A stretch of 64,000 bases of DNA from positions 82,539,282 to 82,603,281 of the forward strand of contig CM056741.1 of assembly GCA_029851415.1 (NCBI GenBank), written 5' to 3'. Origin of the DNA: Eretmocerus hayati (lineage: Eukaryota; Arthropoda; Insecta; Hymenoptera; Aphelinidae). Below the pieces are notes generated by a model. That model searched no databases, was not told the DNA's origin, and was given only the letters and a program-made list of their open reading frames with translations. Made by a program: the position numbers and the translations under genes. Shown here in pieces: positions 35,363 through 48,557 of the stretch (position 1 is the first letter of the stretch; each line of letters opens with the position of its first letter).

Positions 35363-38300
35363 CCTGCTGCAAAAGAACGATTGGGATAGATTGAGAACCA
35401 ATCGAATCCTATCAGGATGAATACATTTCAATCGGTTCTATCATTCAACCGGCGAGAGCAGTATTGGAATTCGATGGAGATCAATTGAACAAAGACCCAA
35501 TCTAGCTGAATCCTGAATTGTAGATTTGAGATCACAACTGCCAATCGAATTCTATACTGTTGATGAAGATTGATGTAAGCGAATATAATCCAATACTAGT
35601 ATTCAGTATAGGATAGGATCCGGATGGATGGATGAAAGATCTTTGCTGGTTCAATATGTTTGAATGAACCAACACAGTATTGGAATCAATCTAATTGAAT
35701 GAGAGATTCCGTCTCCCACTGCTCCATCGAGATCAATGCTTCAGAAACTGATTCAATTTGCGGAACGATACTAATTGTCTATCCTAACCAATCCCGAATG
35801 ACTGGAGGATGGTCTCTATCCTCCTCAATATCAACAATCAGTATTAAACTCCTCTAGTTCTCATATATTTAGATCGGATTCGATACAGCTGAGCAGGATT
35901 GGTATGTACTTAGGATAAGTTTCGCTATCGGTCTGAATCCTGCCAGGCATCATTGAGTCGACTCCGTCAATCGATTCCAATGATGATCCGATTCCAATCA
36001 CTCATTGCGTCATTGACTAATCGAGACGAATACTACAGGATCGAATTGAAATCGTGGGTGCATGGTTATTCTATCCCTCTCAATACTCACAATCAGTTTT
36101 GAACTCCTCTGGAATTCATGTATTTGGGTCATTCTGGACCAAGGTGAACATTCTGAAAATCGACGAAATTTAAAAATGCCCCAAAAATTTTTTTTTCCGT
36201 TAGTACTACTAGAATATAGTTGAAGAAAATTTCTTTCAGATTTTTTTGGGACCCATGGCGGGCCCTACGAATTTTCCAAGTCCCATTTTTGAGCAGTTTT
36301 TCGCCTATTTTTCGCTATCTTGGAAAATTCGTAGCTCGGACCCAAATGCATCTTTTTCGTCCTAGCTGGGCGCATTTTTTTCAGTATGACGTACACTTTC
36401 AAGAAAGGAATTGACCGGTCCAAAAAATTGATATCTGGTAGGTCCCACGGTTGCATCAAAAAAGGCCCAAAAATACGACTTTGCACCACCTTTGGAGGCG
36501 TATAGGTCAAAATGGAAGCCTCGTAGCAAAATTTTGCAGGAGAAGAAACTTGTAGGCCTTGGAAGAACCTCCAATTTCCTCTTTGGAACGTGTCATCATC
36601 TTATCTTACGTACGATCTACAGCCGATTTAAGTTGGGCATTTTTGTAAAAACGTGAGACTTCAAGGCCAATTTAAAAGAATCATTTATTTTGTATCGACC
36701 CCAAACCTACGAGAAAATGTTCTTTCAGGTGTCTATTTGAAGGTTCAACAATAATTTGGTTGTTCCTTTCAAATCCCGATTTTATACGAGCTGTTAAAAA
36801 CAGTCGAAAATACCGAAAATCGTGTCGAATTCGGGCCTTATCATGAAGCTTCGTGGACTGGGTCTTCCCTTGGTCTCGATTCGTGGACTCTAATTATACA
36901 GCACTCGGCATAAAATATTGTGACCGTAATATAACATAAAATATTGTGCGTAAAGATAACAAGAGTTATCTTTACGCCATGGTTCACCTTGTCCTCGAGT
37001 GTACCAAAATTTCTGATCGGGACGCTGACTGACACATACAATTTTTTCGTAGTGGTCACTAACAACCGAAACCTCGTACAGTCTACAGTCTATGACGGAG
37101 ATTAGAGAACCTTCTTATCTCTGTCTATACTGGATAATACCTGACAATACTGCATCAAATGTTAATATCACTTATCACTCCCGCATTAACAGAGGATGGC
37201 ATGCAGTGCGGAGCATACGCGGAGTGCCAAAGCGGCCGGTTCTCGATTTATCTTGTATTTACTCAATTTACTCTAGTTTTGGACGGTTCCATCGTAAAAC
37301 ATCGCACGAGAGGCCATTTTTCAGCCCTAGGTCTCATCTTCCACAATATTTTATGCCGAGTGCTGTATAATTAGAGTCCACGAATCGAGACCAAGGGAAG
37401 ACCCAGTCCACGAAGCTTCATGATAAGGCCCGAATTCGACACGATTTTCGGTATTTTCGACTGTTTTTAACAGCTCGTATAAAATCGGGATTTGAAAGGA
37501 ACAACCAAATTATTGTTGGACCTCCAAATAGACACCTGGGAGAACATTCTCTCGTAGGTTTGGGGTCGATAAAAAATAAACGATTTTTTTAAAGTGGCCT
37601 CGAAGTTTCACGTTTTTACAGAAATGCTCAACTTGAATCGGCTGTAGATCGTACGTAAGATAAGATAATGACACGTTCTAAAGAGGAAATTGAAGGTTCT
37701 TTCAAGGCCTACAAGTTTCTTCTTCTGCAAAATTTTGCTACGAGGCTTCCATTTTGACCTATTTGCCTCCAAAGGTGGTGCAAAGTCGTATTTTTGGGCC
37801 TTTTTTGATGCAACCGTGGGACCTACCAGATATCAATTTTTTGGACCGGGCAATCTTTTTCTTGAAAGTGTACATCATACCGAAAAAAATGCGCCCAGCT
37901 AGGATGAAAAAGATGCATTTGGGTCCGAGCTACGAATTTTCCAAGATAGCGAAAAATAGGCGAAAAACTGCTCAAAAATGGGACTCGGAAAATTCGTAGG
38001 GCCCGCCATGGGTCGCAAAAAAATCTGAAAGAAATTTTCTTCAACTATATTCTAGTAGTACTAACGAAAAAAAAGTGTTTGGGGCATTTTTAAATTTCGT
38101 CGATTCTCAAAATGTTCACCTTGGTCCAGAATGACCCATTTGAATCGAATTGAATACTGCTGAGTAGGATTGGAACGGCCTGGCGATGAGTCTTGCTACC
38201 GGTCTGAATCCTGCCAGGCAGCATTGAGTCGACTGCGTCAATCGATTTCAATGATGACCCAATCACTCTTTCCGTCATTGATTAATCGAGATGAATAATA

Positions 38301-41300
38301 CAGAATCCAGTAGGAATCGTGGGTGCATGGTTGTTCTTTCCTTCTCAATACTCACAATCAGTGTTGAACTCCTCTAGATTTCATACATCTCAATCGAATT
38401 CAATACTGCTCAGCAGGATTGGAACGGCCTGAAGATGAGTTTTGCTATCGGTCTGATTCCAGCTAGGAAGCGTTGAATTGACTGCGTCAATCGATTTCGA
38501 TGATGACCCAATCACTCATTGCGTCATTGACTGATCGAGATGTATACCACAGAATCGAATTGAAATCGTGGGTGCATGATTCTTCTATCCCTCTCAATAC
38601 TCTAAATCAGTATCGAACACCTCTAGATTCCATGTATTTGAATCGAATTCAATAGTGTCGAGCAGGATTGGAACGGCCTGGAGATGAGTTTTGCTACCGG
38701 TCTGAATACTGCCAGGCAGCATTCAGTCGACTGCGTTAATCGATTCCAATGATGACCCAATCACTCATTGCATGATTGACCAATCGAGGAGAATACTACA
38801 GAATCGGAATGGAATCGCGGGTGCATGGTTATTCTATCCTTCTCAATAGTCACAATCAGTGTTGAACTCCTCTAGATTTCATACATCTCAATCGAATTCA
38901 ATACTGCTCAGCAGGATTGGGACGGCCTGAAGATGAGTTTTGCTTTCGGTCTGAATCCTGCCAGGCAGCATCGAGTCAACTGCGTCAATCGATTTCAATG
39001 ATGACCCAATCACTCATTGCGTGATTGGCCAATCGAGCTTAATACGATAGGATGAAATACCGATCGTGAAAAAGTGGTCTCTATCCTCCCCAATACTCAC
39101 AATCGGTATCGAACTCCTCTGAATTCCATGTATTTTAATTGAATTCAATACTGCTGAGCAGGATTGGTACGCTCTGAGGATGAGTTTCGCTATCGGTCTG
39201 AATCCTGCCGAGCAGCATTGAGTCGACAGCATCAATCAATTCCGATGATGACCCAATCACTCATTGCGTGATTGACCAATCGAGATGAATACTACAGAAT
39301 CGAATTGAAATCGTGGGCGCATGGTTATTCCATCCCTCTCAATACTCACTATCAGTATTGAACTCTTCCTGATTTCATATATTTCAATCGAATTCTCTAC
39401 TGCTGGGCAGAATTGGAACGGCCTGAAGATGAGTTTTGCTATTGGTCAGGTGGACGGGTTATAAGGTCTGCAATGCTGAGAACCAGTATTGAAATCGATT
39501 GGGGCGGATTGGGATCTCGATGTTCGCAATACTGGAAGACGGTACTGGAATCGATCGGGGCGGATAGGACTTCAAGTCCTCAATACTAACAATCATCATT
39601 CAGGTAAATTGACGTAGATAGAATATACGGTATCCAATGTTATAGGTCAGTATTTGGATCCATTGAGGCAGATAAGAATTCCCATTCCCAATCTGATACA
39701 CAGCATTCGAATCGATTCAAGTAAATATGATATAAGGTCTGCAATGCTGAACATCAGTATTGAGATCGATCGAAGCGTATTGAGATCCCGATATTCCCAA
39801 TACTGGAATACAGTACTGGGAATGATTGAGGCGGATAGGAATCCAAGTCCTCATTACTGATATTCAGCATTCAATTCGTTTCAGGTGAATATCATATAAG
39901 GTCTGCAATGCTGAAAATCAGTATTGGAATCTCTCGAAGCTGATCGAGATCTCGAAGTTCCCACTTCCGAAAAACACTACTGGGATAGATTGGGGCAGAT
40001 AGGATTCCAAGTCCTCAATACTGATATTCAGCATTCAATTCTACCCAGATGAATATGATCTAAGGTCTTTAATGCTGAAAAGCAGTATTGAGATCGATTG
40101 AAGCGGATTGAGAATCCGATGTTCCGAATACTGGAAAACAGTTCTGCAATCGATTGGAGCAGATAGGAGTTCGAGTAATCAATACTGATATCCAGCGATC
40201 ATTCCGATTCAGGTAAATAGTTCATAAGGTGTCCGATGCTGAGAATCGGCATTGAGATCGATTGAAGTTGATTAAGATCTCGATGTAACCAATACTGAAA
40301 GACAGTACTGGGATCGATTGGGGCGAGTAGGATTCCAATTCCCCAATACTGATATTCAGCATTCAAATCGATTAAGGACGATGAATAAACTCGTCAATGC
40401 TCATAGTCAGTATTGGGACCGATTGACGTAGTGTGAGTTATTGAACTTTCCATTCCTGAAAGTTAGTATTGGAATCGATTGAGGCCGATAGAATTCGAGT
40501 GGCTGTCGCTAGGCGGCGTTTCGATGACCATCTCAGTTTGCATCCAAATATCATGGGATTGCTTTCTCGCAAGCGACGAACCATCTCTCCCGTTCCTATA
40601 TAAGACTGATGAGTGACAGAACCTCCAAATAGCGTCCGGTTATGTAATGCGATGATATATTAATGCGATCATGATTGAAATAAGTATTGGATTGTATTGA
40701 AACCTTAGGTGTAATGTGAGTGATGTATAGATGAGACGTTGATTTGTAACATTGACTGAAAGTCAGTATTGAGGTCGATTGAGGCGGATTGAGTTCTCGA
40801 TGTTCCCAATACTGAAAATCAGTATTGGAATCGATTGAGGCAGATAGGATCTCGAATCTCCAATATTAATATCCAGCATTCAAATCGATTCAGATGAATA
40901 GGATATGAAGACTCCAATACCTCCACTCTGTATTGAGGTCGATTGAAGCGGATTGAGATACCGATGTTTCCAATACTGGAATACAGTATTGAAATCGATT
41001 GAGGCAGATAGGATTTCGGAATTTCAATAATGATATCCGTCATTCAAATCGATTCAGATAAATAGGATTTGAGGTCCCCAATGCTCCCAGTCAGTATTGA
41101 GGTCGATTGAGGCGGATTGAGATCTCGATGTTTTCATTACTGGAAAACAGTGTTGAAATCGATTGAAGTAGATAGGACCCATAGCATGTCAATGATTTTC
41201 CATGGCATTGACACAGATTGGAATCGCGATATCCTATCAAGGGAATTAGCATTAATACAGATAGAACAACGACTTCCGAATACTGGCAGTAAGTATTGAG

Positions 41301-41508
41301 ATTGATTGGCAATCTCACTTTCAATGCGAAAAGTCTGCATTGGTGAAGATTGGTCTATACTGTTCGAATCATGATCAACATCATTGATCGTTATTGAACT
41401 CCAATCTTCCTCAATCCTGAAAGTCATGTTTCAAATTCATCATAAGATTCTAGATTCAGAATGATTGGATGTATTCCAATCGAATCCAATCGAACTTTTG
41501 CAGCAGGG
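35363..41508. mobile_element. Satellite-carrying element with inverted ends, copy 2
   Basis: Same ends as copy 1: CCCTGCTGCAAAAG at the left and CTTTTGCAGCAGGG at the right, with AA on both sides (35361-35362, 41509-41510). The uninterrupted site can be read in the other arm of the host palindrome (around 34610-34625, GCTATTGTGCACGAG), where only one AA is present. Satellite A is shorter here (about 35820-36125 and 38138-39450), satellite B spans about 39450-41160, and the TATA-bearing block is at 40495-40690. A 2-kb palindrome is inserted at 36126-38137. Left and right terminal segments are near-identical to copy 1. Confidence 0.85.
36126..38137. mobile_element. 2.0-kb palindrome inserted in satellite copy 2
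   Basis: Ends GGGTCATTCTGGACC and GGTCCAGAATGACCC are flanked by ATTT on both sides (36122-36125, 38138-38141). Equivalent satellite units elsewhere (for example 16945) read GTATTTGAATCG uninterrupted, which confirms the insertion; a 2-bp TT duplication with a T...A longer end is an equally good reading. The arms (about 36126-36923 and 37340-38137) are some 800 bp long and highly similar. The centre (36924-37340) has its own stem, GCGTAAAGATAAC...GTTATCTTTACGC at 36950-36977. Mirrored frames of 60-81 codons are palindrome by-products. No transposase. Confidence 0.9.
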
Positions 41509-42103
41509 AATAGCGTCCGTCGCGTCTACCGTCCCCTCGCAAATAGGTCTTACGTAGTACCCTTCAAATAGTCGAACACATTCCTGCGAAAACCGACCTC
41601 TACAGCCACGATTTTCAATATTTATGCTGGGACTCGTGCCCCAACGCGTGCTAGGACACGTGCCTCAACACACGCTGGGTCCCGTGTTCCAGCGCGTATT
41701 GAGACGCGTATTGCAACGCAAGCTATACTCACATATATGTAGCTTTTCGACATCCTAATACTCGTTCATGTTTCTCCGCGGGCAAAATGAGTGTTTCGTA
41801 CAAAAGATCGCTAGCACGTGCTGGGACGCGTGCTGGAACACGAGTTTCCTTCGACGTATATACTCCGTGCTGTGGCACGCGCTACAACACGCGCCCCGGT
41901 ATGCGCTAGGACGCGTGGTGTACTCCGCGCTGTAACACATGTCTATTTTCAGCTGGGGAAATGTGCGAGTGGAAGGGCTAATTGTACATTTTCGAATCTG
42001 TAACCAATATAACTCAACAATAATACGGGGCGCCAGGAGTGTAGCTGGGTCAGTTGACGTGGCAGACGATTGTATTGAGACTATTGCTCGCACACATTGT
42101 AAT

Positions 42104-42830
42104 GAATTCTTCAACAAGAATGCATTTACGTTGCATACGTTAGAAAATACCCCGAAGTTTGGGTACTTCGATAAAAACAACCCACGGTCAGTAACGTGTC
42201 ATGAATTCTTCAACAAGAATGTATTCAGACTATCAAAATTAGGAACTACCCCAATTTTTGTGTTGTTCAATAAGAATAGTACACGTTCAGTAATATGGAA
42301 ATATCCTTCAACAAGAATTTCTTGTGAATCCACACTGCCTAGATTAGAAAACTTCCAGATGATCATGTTCTTCAATAAGAATAGCACTTATTTAGTGATG
42401 TGTGAGGAGTTCTTCAACAAGAATGTATTTATACTTTCTAGGTTGGGGAACACCCCAATGTTCGTGTTCTCCAATAAGAACAACACACGTTCAGTAATGT
42501 GGAATGAATTCTTCAGCGAAAATTTCTTGTAAATCCACACTGTCTAGGTTAGGGAATATCCAGATGAGTGTGTCCTTCAATGAGAATAGCACTCGTTCAG
42601 TAACGATGATGAAAAGAATGTATCTACACTGCCTAGGTCAGTAAATATTCTAACTTTTGTGTTCTTCAGTAAGAACAATACTTACGGTCATTGATGTGTC
42701 ATGAATTCTTCAACAAGAATGTTCTTACGCTACCTGAGTTAGGAGAAACCCCAATGTTTGTCTTCTTCAATAAGGACAACATACGTTCAGTAACGTGGTA
42801 TAAATTTTTCAACAAGAATGTTTGTGTGAA
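42104..42830 (+). repeat. Minisatellite, ~99-bp unit, in an open frame
   Basis: The phrase TTCTTCAACAAGAATG or a near copy starts a new unit at about 42111, 42210, 42308, 42414, 42513, 42710 and 42809. Half a unit later a related TTCAATAAGAA occurs, so the basic repeat is about 50 bp. As 99 is 33 codons, one plus-strand frame (41939-42532) reads about 33-residue repeats of the form EFFNKN...L...NTP.F.FFNKN.TRSV; it reopens at 42691-42903. This may be a repeat-protein pseudogene or a minisatellite with an incidental frame. I favour the latter: there is no start signal and the frame begins in the foldback arm. Confidence 0.75.
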
Positions 42831-42903
42831 AAAAACTGCCCAGGTTACAAAGTCTCCCCATGCTTGTATTTTCAACAACAGGTACCTGTCACCCACTACA
42901 TAG

Positions 42904-44932
42904 GAGACAATAGCTAGCAATCTGTAATTCAAAGATACAGCACCGCGTAGCCAAGATATTGGGATGTTGCCTGCAAATAACATATCTGTAAGCTCTCTTC
43001 AATAAGAGTAGCTTATAACTGTTTTAGCGTATCTGAAAAATTTGCTGCAAATTACCTGGTGAAGTATTTTTCAAGGACAAAGTTTGATATGTTTACGTCA
43101 AACCATTTACGTCCTCAAAGTCTAATCCTGCTCGTTCTTCCCCAGCTGATCCCTCTGACTCTCACTGAATTCATCCTAAATTCATAGAATTCCTCCACCT
43201 AATCTCAAACCAAGGATGTTCTAATATTCTTTCTCCAACACAATGGAATTATTGTTCCACAACATATGATTAAAATTATGTCAGCACCTCTTACCTCGAG
43301 AAAGCTAAAACTAGGGAGGGTAGAAAGAAGGAGAGTAAACTTGGCCCAAAAACCAGCGCTTAGCCGGGAAAGAGTAACGACATATTCTCCGCTAGAGGCA
43401 CTGCTAGGCTCTGGGCTAAGGCTCCACCGACACAAAGCCAGCATGTTTGTGTACGTAAGAGCCGTGGATCAGCGTGCGTTGATGGATCAGTCTTAGGGAA
43501 GCTATGGTAGGGATGAGACTGTATGAATGTGTATAATAGGGCTTGCGTATCGTATTTAATGAATTGCATGCTGTGAGCGGGATCGGAAGAAGGCAAACGG
43601 AAAAAAAACTCGAGGAAAAACTGCACGCTAATAAGCTTCGTAACATAACAGTGATAGGTACGGCACGAATACAGAACACTCGTGTCGCGCCGCAAAATTG
43701 ACACATGCCACCGATTCCGTATATTATAAGAAGGCTCAAATGATCAAAACGATATAACAGAATTTCTGCGTGTTTGTCTTTATTATCAAATCAACTGCGT
43801 ATTTAAAAATGTTCATGTTGTTCAATTTCCTCAATTCCTCGCACATTTGGGTTTTCATCACAAAATCCATAATTACCGCTTACATCTAAAGAACTCGACT
43901 TTGGGGCAATTCAACAAATAAGATATTTCGACTCGAGAGTTCTCAATGAATTTCTTTTACAAAATATTTATAAGACATTCAACGAGCGTCATTTTCAAGA
44001 AGCTGAAAAACGGGGAAAATTTTTGTTTCCAAGCATTTGAATGAGTAAACATTCTCTAAGCTTAATGGTCATAATCCTTAATTTGTTGCGTGTAATGAAT
44101 GTTGATCATGATTATTACGAGATGATATTTGTTCGTACCAAGTAGAAAAGTATAAATATATGTTCATTTGGATCCTTCAAACGGAGCTGCTGATATCTTA
44201 CTCTTGTTCAGATCGGAACAAGTTGAAGTGCAGTTGGATATCCCCAACATGACAGCTATATGCGAACCACTATATAGCAAGTTGCGCCTTACATATTTCA
44301 TTCCATTTTGTACAATTTTTATTTATCAAACTAGTGTTTGACATTTTGACGCGTGAAATAAGTATAGCAAGATTTTTAAGCTAGAATTCAGAGTCATTTT
44401 TTGATCACAGAACCAGGCCTGCACAGAATATTACTCGTCTGAAGCTATAAAAAGTCCGGAATGAGATGTATCATGTTAAATTGGGATCGAGATTGGGATT
44501 GAAAAGAGACAAGGGTGTTCGGTACAACATTGCGCGAGTTGTACTGGAATCTAAATGAATAATTTTGATTTTTGACGATCAGGAAATGAAATTGATGTTA
44601 AGTCTGTGATTACGGGATCAGGCAGTTTGGGGTATAGAAGATGTAAATTCTATTTTTGAGGCGATGCGGTCACCGTTCAGCCTGAAAAGTGATATTCGAA
44701 CTTTCCTCTAATACTCTTGACATCGAATACTCATTGTTATCCAACTTGCATTTGCCAATTCGTCGTTTGCTCCAAATTGAAAGAAAATCGAAGAAAATAC
44801 ATATGCAAGCTCATTTTTGAAAGATGTTAGAATCAGCCGTAAACGTTCCCACAGTAGCAGCACGTTAGCTTTGAGTGAATGGTCTCGACTTGATCATTCA
44901 ACTACTTATGATTTTGTCAGAAAATATCATCT
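42904..44932. other. Gene-free stretch
   Basis: No gene recognised. Overlapping frames at 43205-43740 on both strands look like shadows of one another. The DNA downstream of the transposase pseudogene (43740-44930) is AT-rich. I could not find terminal inverted repeats of a P-like transposon here. Confidence 0.35.
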
Positions 44933-45987
44933 CTAACAAAGCCTCGACGATTTTCTGTACTGTTTCAGTTTTTTCCTTTTCTCATTGAATACTCGAGCAT
45001 GAGCGTTTGAAATTTGAGATGCTCGTGTGACCAGGTAATGGTCTACAATTCTAATGGTCAAGGATTCTTTATGCTCATCGCAGCCGATCAATGGTAGCCT
45101 CTCTTTCGAGGCCTTGTTCAAAGCTTGGAACAATGTATCACAATGTAATGAATGATTGCTAATCACTTCCTGCAGTTTGTCCTCGAGAATTTGAGTGAGC
45201 CTGAACAAATTGTCATGGGGTATTTTCAGGGATCCTCTCGACAATATTTGTATTGCCTCGTCTCGACTCTTTGCTTCTTCAGTCGAGCACGGTTCAATAC
45301 AATATGAACATTTAGTGAAGCATTTGATTTTATAGGCAATGAACCCTGCAAAATAACTCTGAGCTTTTCCTGGGGTCTCGGCTTTCTCGTAATCGTGATC
45401 AGTCTTATAGTCAGTCAAACCCAGCACGATCTCTGTTTCGTCATCATCATCAGGATCATCATCATAGCTTTGTTGACAGACAGTCCTGGACAAGCCAGCT
45501 TTCCATTGCTTCGATCTCGAAGAAGATTGTTTTTTCGTACAATTGTCGACTGGCGCAACTAGTTACCTCATTACTTCGGTTTTTGACACATTCGAGCCTC
45601 TGAGTGGTTTTATCAGAGAATACACGCCGTACAATCGTATTACTTTCCCAGATAGTCTCGTGCTAGGGTGATCATTACATCCACAGCAATTCCGGAGAAT
45701 TCCAAACAATCCCTGCAACAATAATAAATCTTCAGTATAGAACGAGTCATGTCAATTGTGAAGTACTGACATGCAATTCGACTCACCTTTAGCACATCTT
45801 GGAGTAGCCTAGCTGTCATCAGATATTGGTATTCACATTTGTCAGCAAGGAAGTGAATCAGCTCTATAGTAGCTTTCAAAGTAACTTTCTAACCTGTCAT
45901 AGTATTGTCGGATATTATAAAACTTTGACCCGCATCTGCCACATCTTTTTCCCACTGCTCCAGAAATTGCAAGAAATCTAGTATAGC
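44933..45987 (-). pseudogene. C-terminal exons of the P-like gene
   Basis: Exon 45987-45787 gives AILDFLQFLEQWEKD, TAG in place of a residue that is leucine in relatives, then KVTLKATIELI and YLMTARLLQDVLK. Exon 45712-45644 gives GLFGILRNCCGCNDHPS. The last exon has an acidic D-rich run, SYFAGFIAYKIKCFTKCSYC with paired cysteines, and closes with TAG at 44933. These correspond to the final strand/helix of the catalytic fold and the C-terminal domain of THAP9-like proteins. Confidence 0.75.
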
Positions 45988-46081
45988 CTGTGATAGGAGG
46001 AATACAACCATACATATGGTCCAAGTGTTCCTAATGTCAGGTACTTGTTCATTTTTTGAGGTTTTCTGGAGGAGTACGTAC

Positions 46082-47058
46082 CATGTATTGTGGGCAGTTT
46101 GGCGACGGTCGAAGAGCAGTCTTTGGGCATCGAGATGTCATTGCAATATTGAGAGATTTCACATGTTGTATTAATTTCACTGCCGGTTCACAGTCTGATA
46201 ACCGATCACACTCATTTTTGTAAGCGAGCATTGCACCAGCAACTTTATTGGAGAAAAACTACACCAGAACCATCCTTATCAAATCGTTTTGGTAAATTAA
46301 TGAGAATCGAAAAATCATTCCAACATACCTCCAGAGCCAAAGCGACATTCAGTTTTTGGTAGCCTTCGGGGTGTATATGATCCCAAGTCAGTTTATAAGC
46401 AAGACGAAGGCGAAGAGTGTCACTGCGCTCAACATCGAGTAGGGATTCCCAATGACTTAATTTTACCAAACGAGGTCTAAAATTCCAATCATTATATGCA
46501 CGAAATACGAATTTGTGGAATGAAAACCCGACAGAATTGACTTCTACAAGATTCAAGACCATGTATTTACCATGAATTTCTTGTTTTCGGTAACTCTGTT
46601 CCGAAAGTTTTTTGCCAGATGTGAATAGGTGGACATGAACCAAAGCCTCCTTGGGGGGTCATAGGGATGTTCACAGGAGATTTGCTCTGGGCTAATTTCA
46701 AATAGAGTCCACATGGCGCGATTCCACGCTGCCGCATCAGTTACAACAGCATCGACGTAGAATCGAGCGTTCTCTAGCAAGCGTATGGCTTCAAGGAGGA
46801 GATGCCTTTGAATGTTACCTGTGACAGCTCCTCTGGTTATGAAAACGCCAAGTATTCGCAAATGAGAGCCCCTGAATGGCTGAAACATTATCACGACTGC
46901 ATGATCCCCGAGAAATTTCTCTTGGTCTTTCGGAATGAATTCTTCCTAATCAACAAATCCATTAGAGCGCATTTCTTTTCGATCGAAGTGAACTCCCTCA
47001 GCTAATTTGATTTCATCCATAATTATCATTCCTGAAAAGCCAGATCGTCAAATTTTGT
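46082..47058 (-). pseudogene. RNase H-like core exons of the P-like gene
   Basis: Exon 47058-46571 contains FDDLAF, a one-base deletion, then IIMDEIKLAEGVHFD (first catalytic-site strand), a TAG in the following strand, VTDAAAWNRAMW (second acidic motif) and SHLAKNFRNR, where relatives have an aspartate a few residues before the histidine that is missing here. Exons 46476-46329 and 46258-46082 give KLTWDHIHPEGYQKLNVALALE and then FFSNKVAGAML with LIQHVKSLNIAM, matching the insertion domain of the family. Confidence 0.75.
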
Positions 47059-47601
47059 CTGCACCATACTTTCGTAAGACCAAGTGAAATCACCGATATC
47101 ATTTGCAAAAAGAAAAGAATCAAAACATTTTTCAGAAACTCATCCGATAGACCCCTCTATAATCCTAGTAATTCATGTTTGCAAGCCGAACCTGGTGCAA
47201 AATTTTAGAAACGGAATTGTTTGCTAGGAAATAGTGTAAATCACTTTTCTGGCCCGAAAAGATCTCATGAAGACAGTACAACCATATATACCGCCGACTT
47301 AAGTGTATAATGCGAACTCCAATAAAAACCATACATATATATTTATGGGAGTTTCCGAAAAAAGAGCGGTTAAGATCCGGGGACACCGACTGTTGAATCA
47401 CTTATCACCTTATAAAGATTGTTTCTGATCAAAAGGCCAGAATTTTCACAATTTGTTCAAACAATTTTGCGCCAGACTTGTCTTCGAAACATGCATTCCT
47501 GGGATGAAACGGACCTCTCGGAGAAGGTCCCGGGGAAAATCTTCATTCTTCTATTTTTGCGACTTTGCGTGATCTAAATAGTAGGTAGGATAACGGATTA
47601 C

Positions 47602-48557
47602 CCTGCGATGATTCTCGTGCATTCCTTCGCCTTGCTATTTCATCAACTCAAAAGTCTTATCGTTAAAACCATAGGCACTTCCCATGCTTGACAAATACCT
47701 CTCCAAAGTTTGCGTGCACGGGAGAGGAAGAATATTATGGTTGCGTAAATGTGCATACGCTTTGGGGCTTCTGATCCTTAGCAATAAACATTCATATACC
47801 CACTTCAATGTATATCTTCTGCCTCGGGCATCCTCACATCTTGCACATGCCACACAAGCCCGAATCATCTCTTTTTGTTCATCTGGCAGAACAGAATGAA
47901 ATTCTTCGATTGATTTCTCATCTGCTTCCGCCCACTGAGCTTGCAAGTCATCTAATTCCTTTTCTAGCTCAGCTGCCTAAAACAAAATTGGTGGTGATGA
48001 TATCTTCAAATCTTGAAAAGTGAATTTTCTCAGTTTAATATAGTTCAGTCTCTATAGTCTTGGCTGCTTTCTTTACCCATGCGTCAGTTTTCAGGTTTTT
48101 TCTTCTTAAATACTTTTCGGCCATCTAAATATGTCCTTCTTCAAGTTCAAATTATTGGAAAGGGGGGGGGGGAGCTATCATTGAACCAAAATAATGCCAA
48201 ATTCAATCGTTTGAAACGCTGATTTTCGAAAAAAGTAGTCTCACGCGTGGTCCATCAGAGAGCATCCGAAACTACTGTCTGATTTTCAAGCTCCGAGATA
48301 GTAAAGACGAAACAATCGATATTCATCATTCTTCTTAGGATACTTCACGAACCCTTTCTTTCAGCTCTTCATTTTCACGCAGCAAGGATTTATTTTCTCT
48401 GGTCGAAGTATTCGCCTTATCAAGCTTCATTTCAGTTTTGTGCCTCTGAACCTGGATGGCCTGCCTGCGTTCTCGACAAGGAAGGCATCTCACTAAGCTT
48501 CGATTCCGTTGATACTGTTCATGGGGAGGAACGAATCCTCTACAATCTTCAGCATAC
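47602..48557 (-). pseudogene. Coiled-coil and helical exons of the P-like gene
   Basis: Exon 48557-48344 carries CLPCRERRQ followed by a long leucine- and charge-rich helix (SLLRENEELKERVRE). It continues in phase into exon 47976-47602 (AAELEKELDDLQAQWAEAD), a dimerising coiled coil like that after the THAP domain in P transposase. The second exon then has RYTLKWVYECLLLRIRSPKAY and ILPLPC..TLERYLS, the conserved helical block of the family, and reaches its in-frame TAG at 47635. Confidence 0.75.

Larger units (their letters stand above)
33513..42003. mobile_element. GC-rich foldback element interrupted by satellite copy 2
   Basis: The outer arms 33513-33915 and 41630-42003 are inverted copies, meeting the flanks at GGTTACAGATTCGAAAAT and its complement. 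Both are rich in GCGCGTCCCAGCACGCG-type words, far GC-richer than their surroundings. Further in, 34520-34620 matches the complement of 41509-41600, and 33945-33975 is inverted at 34325-34350. The right arm is split at 35361-41510 by the satellite-bearing element. Mirrored frames in both arms (33594-33779 plus; part of 41755-42180 minus) share about 60 residues almost unchanged, which reflects arm identity. Confidence 0.75.

Noticed and set aside
46553..46643. Separate small genes on the minus strand inside the transposase locus
   Set aside because: They are exons or intron-retaining shadows of the single P-like pseudogene once the splice sites are followed.
48162..48172. 11-base G run as a regulatory feature
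   Set aside because: A simple homopolymer in an intron of the pseudogene; a similar run at 11434-11444 has no shared context.
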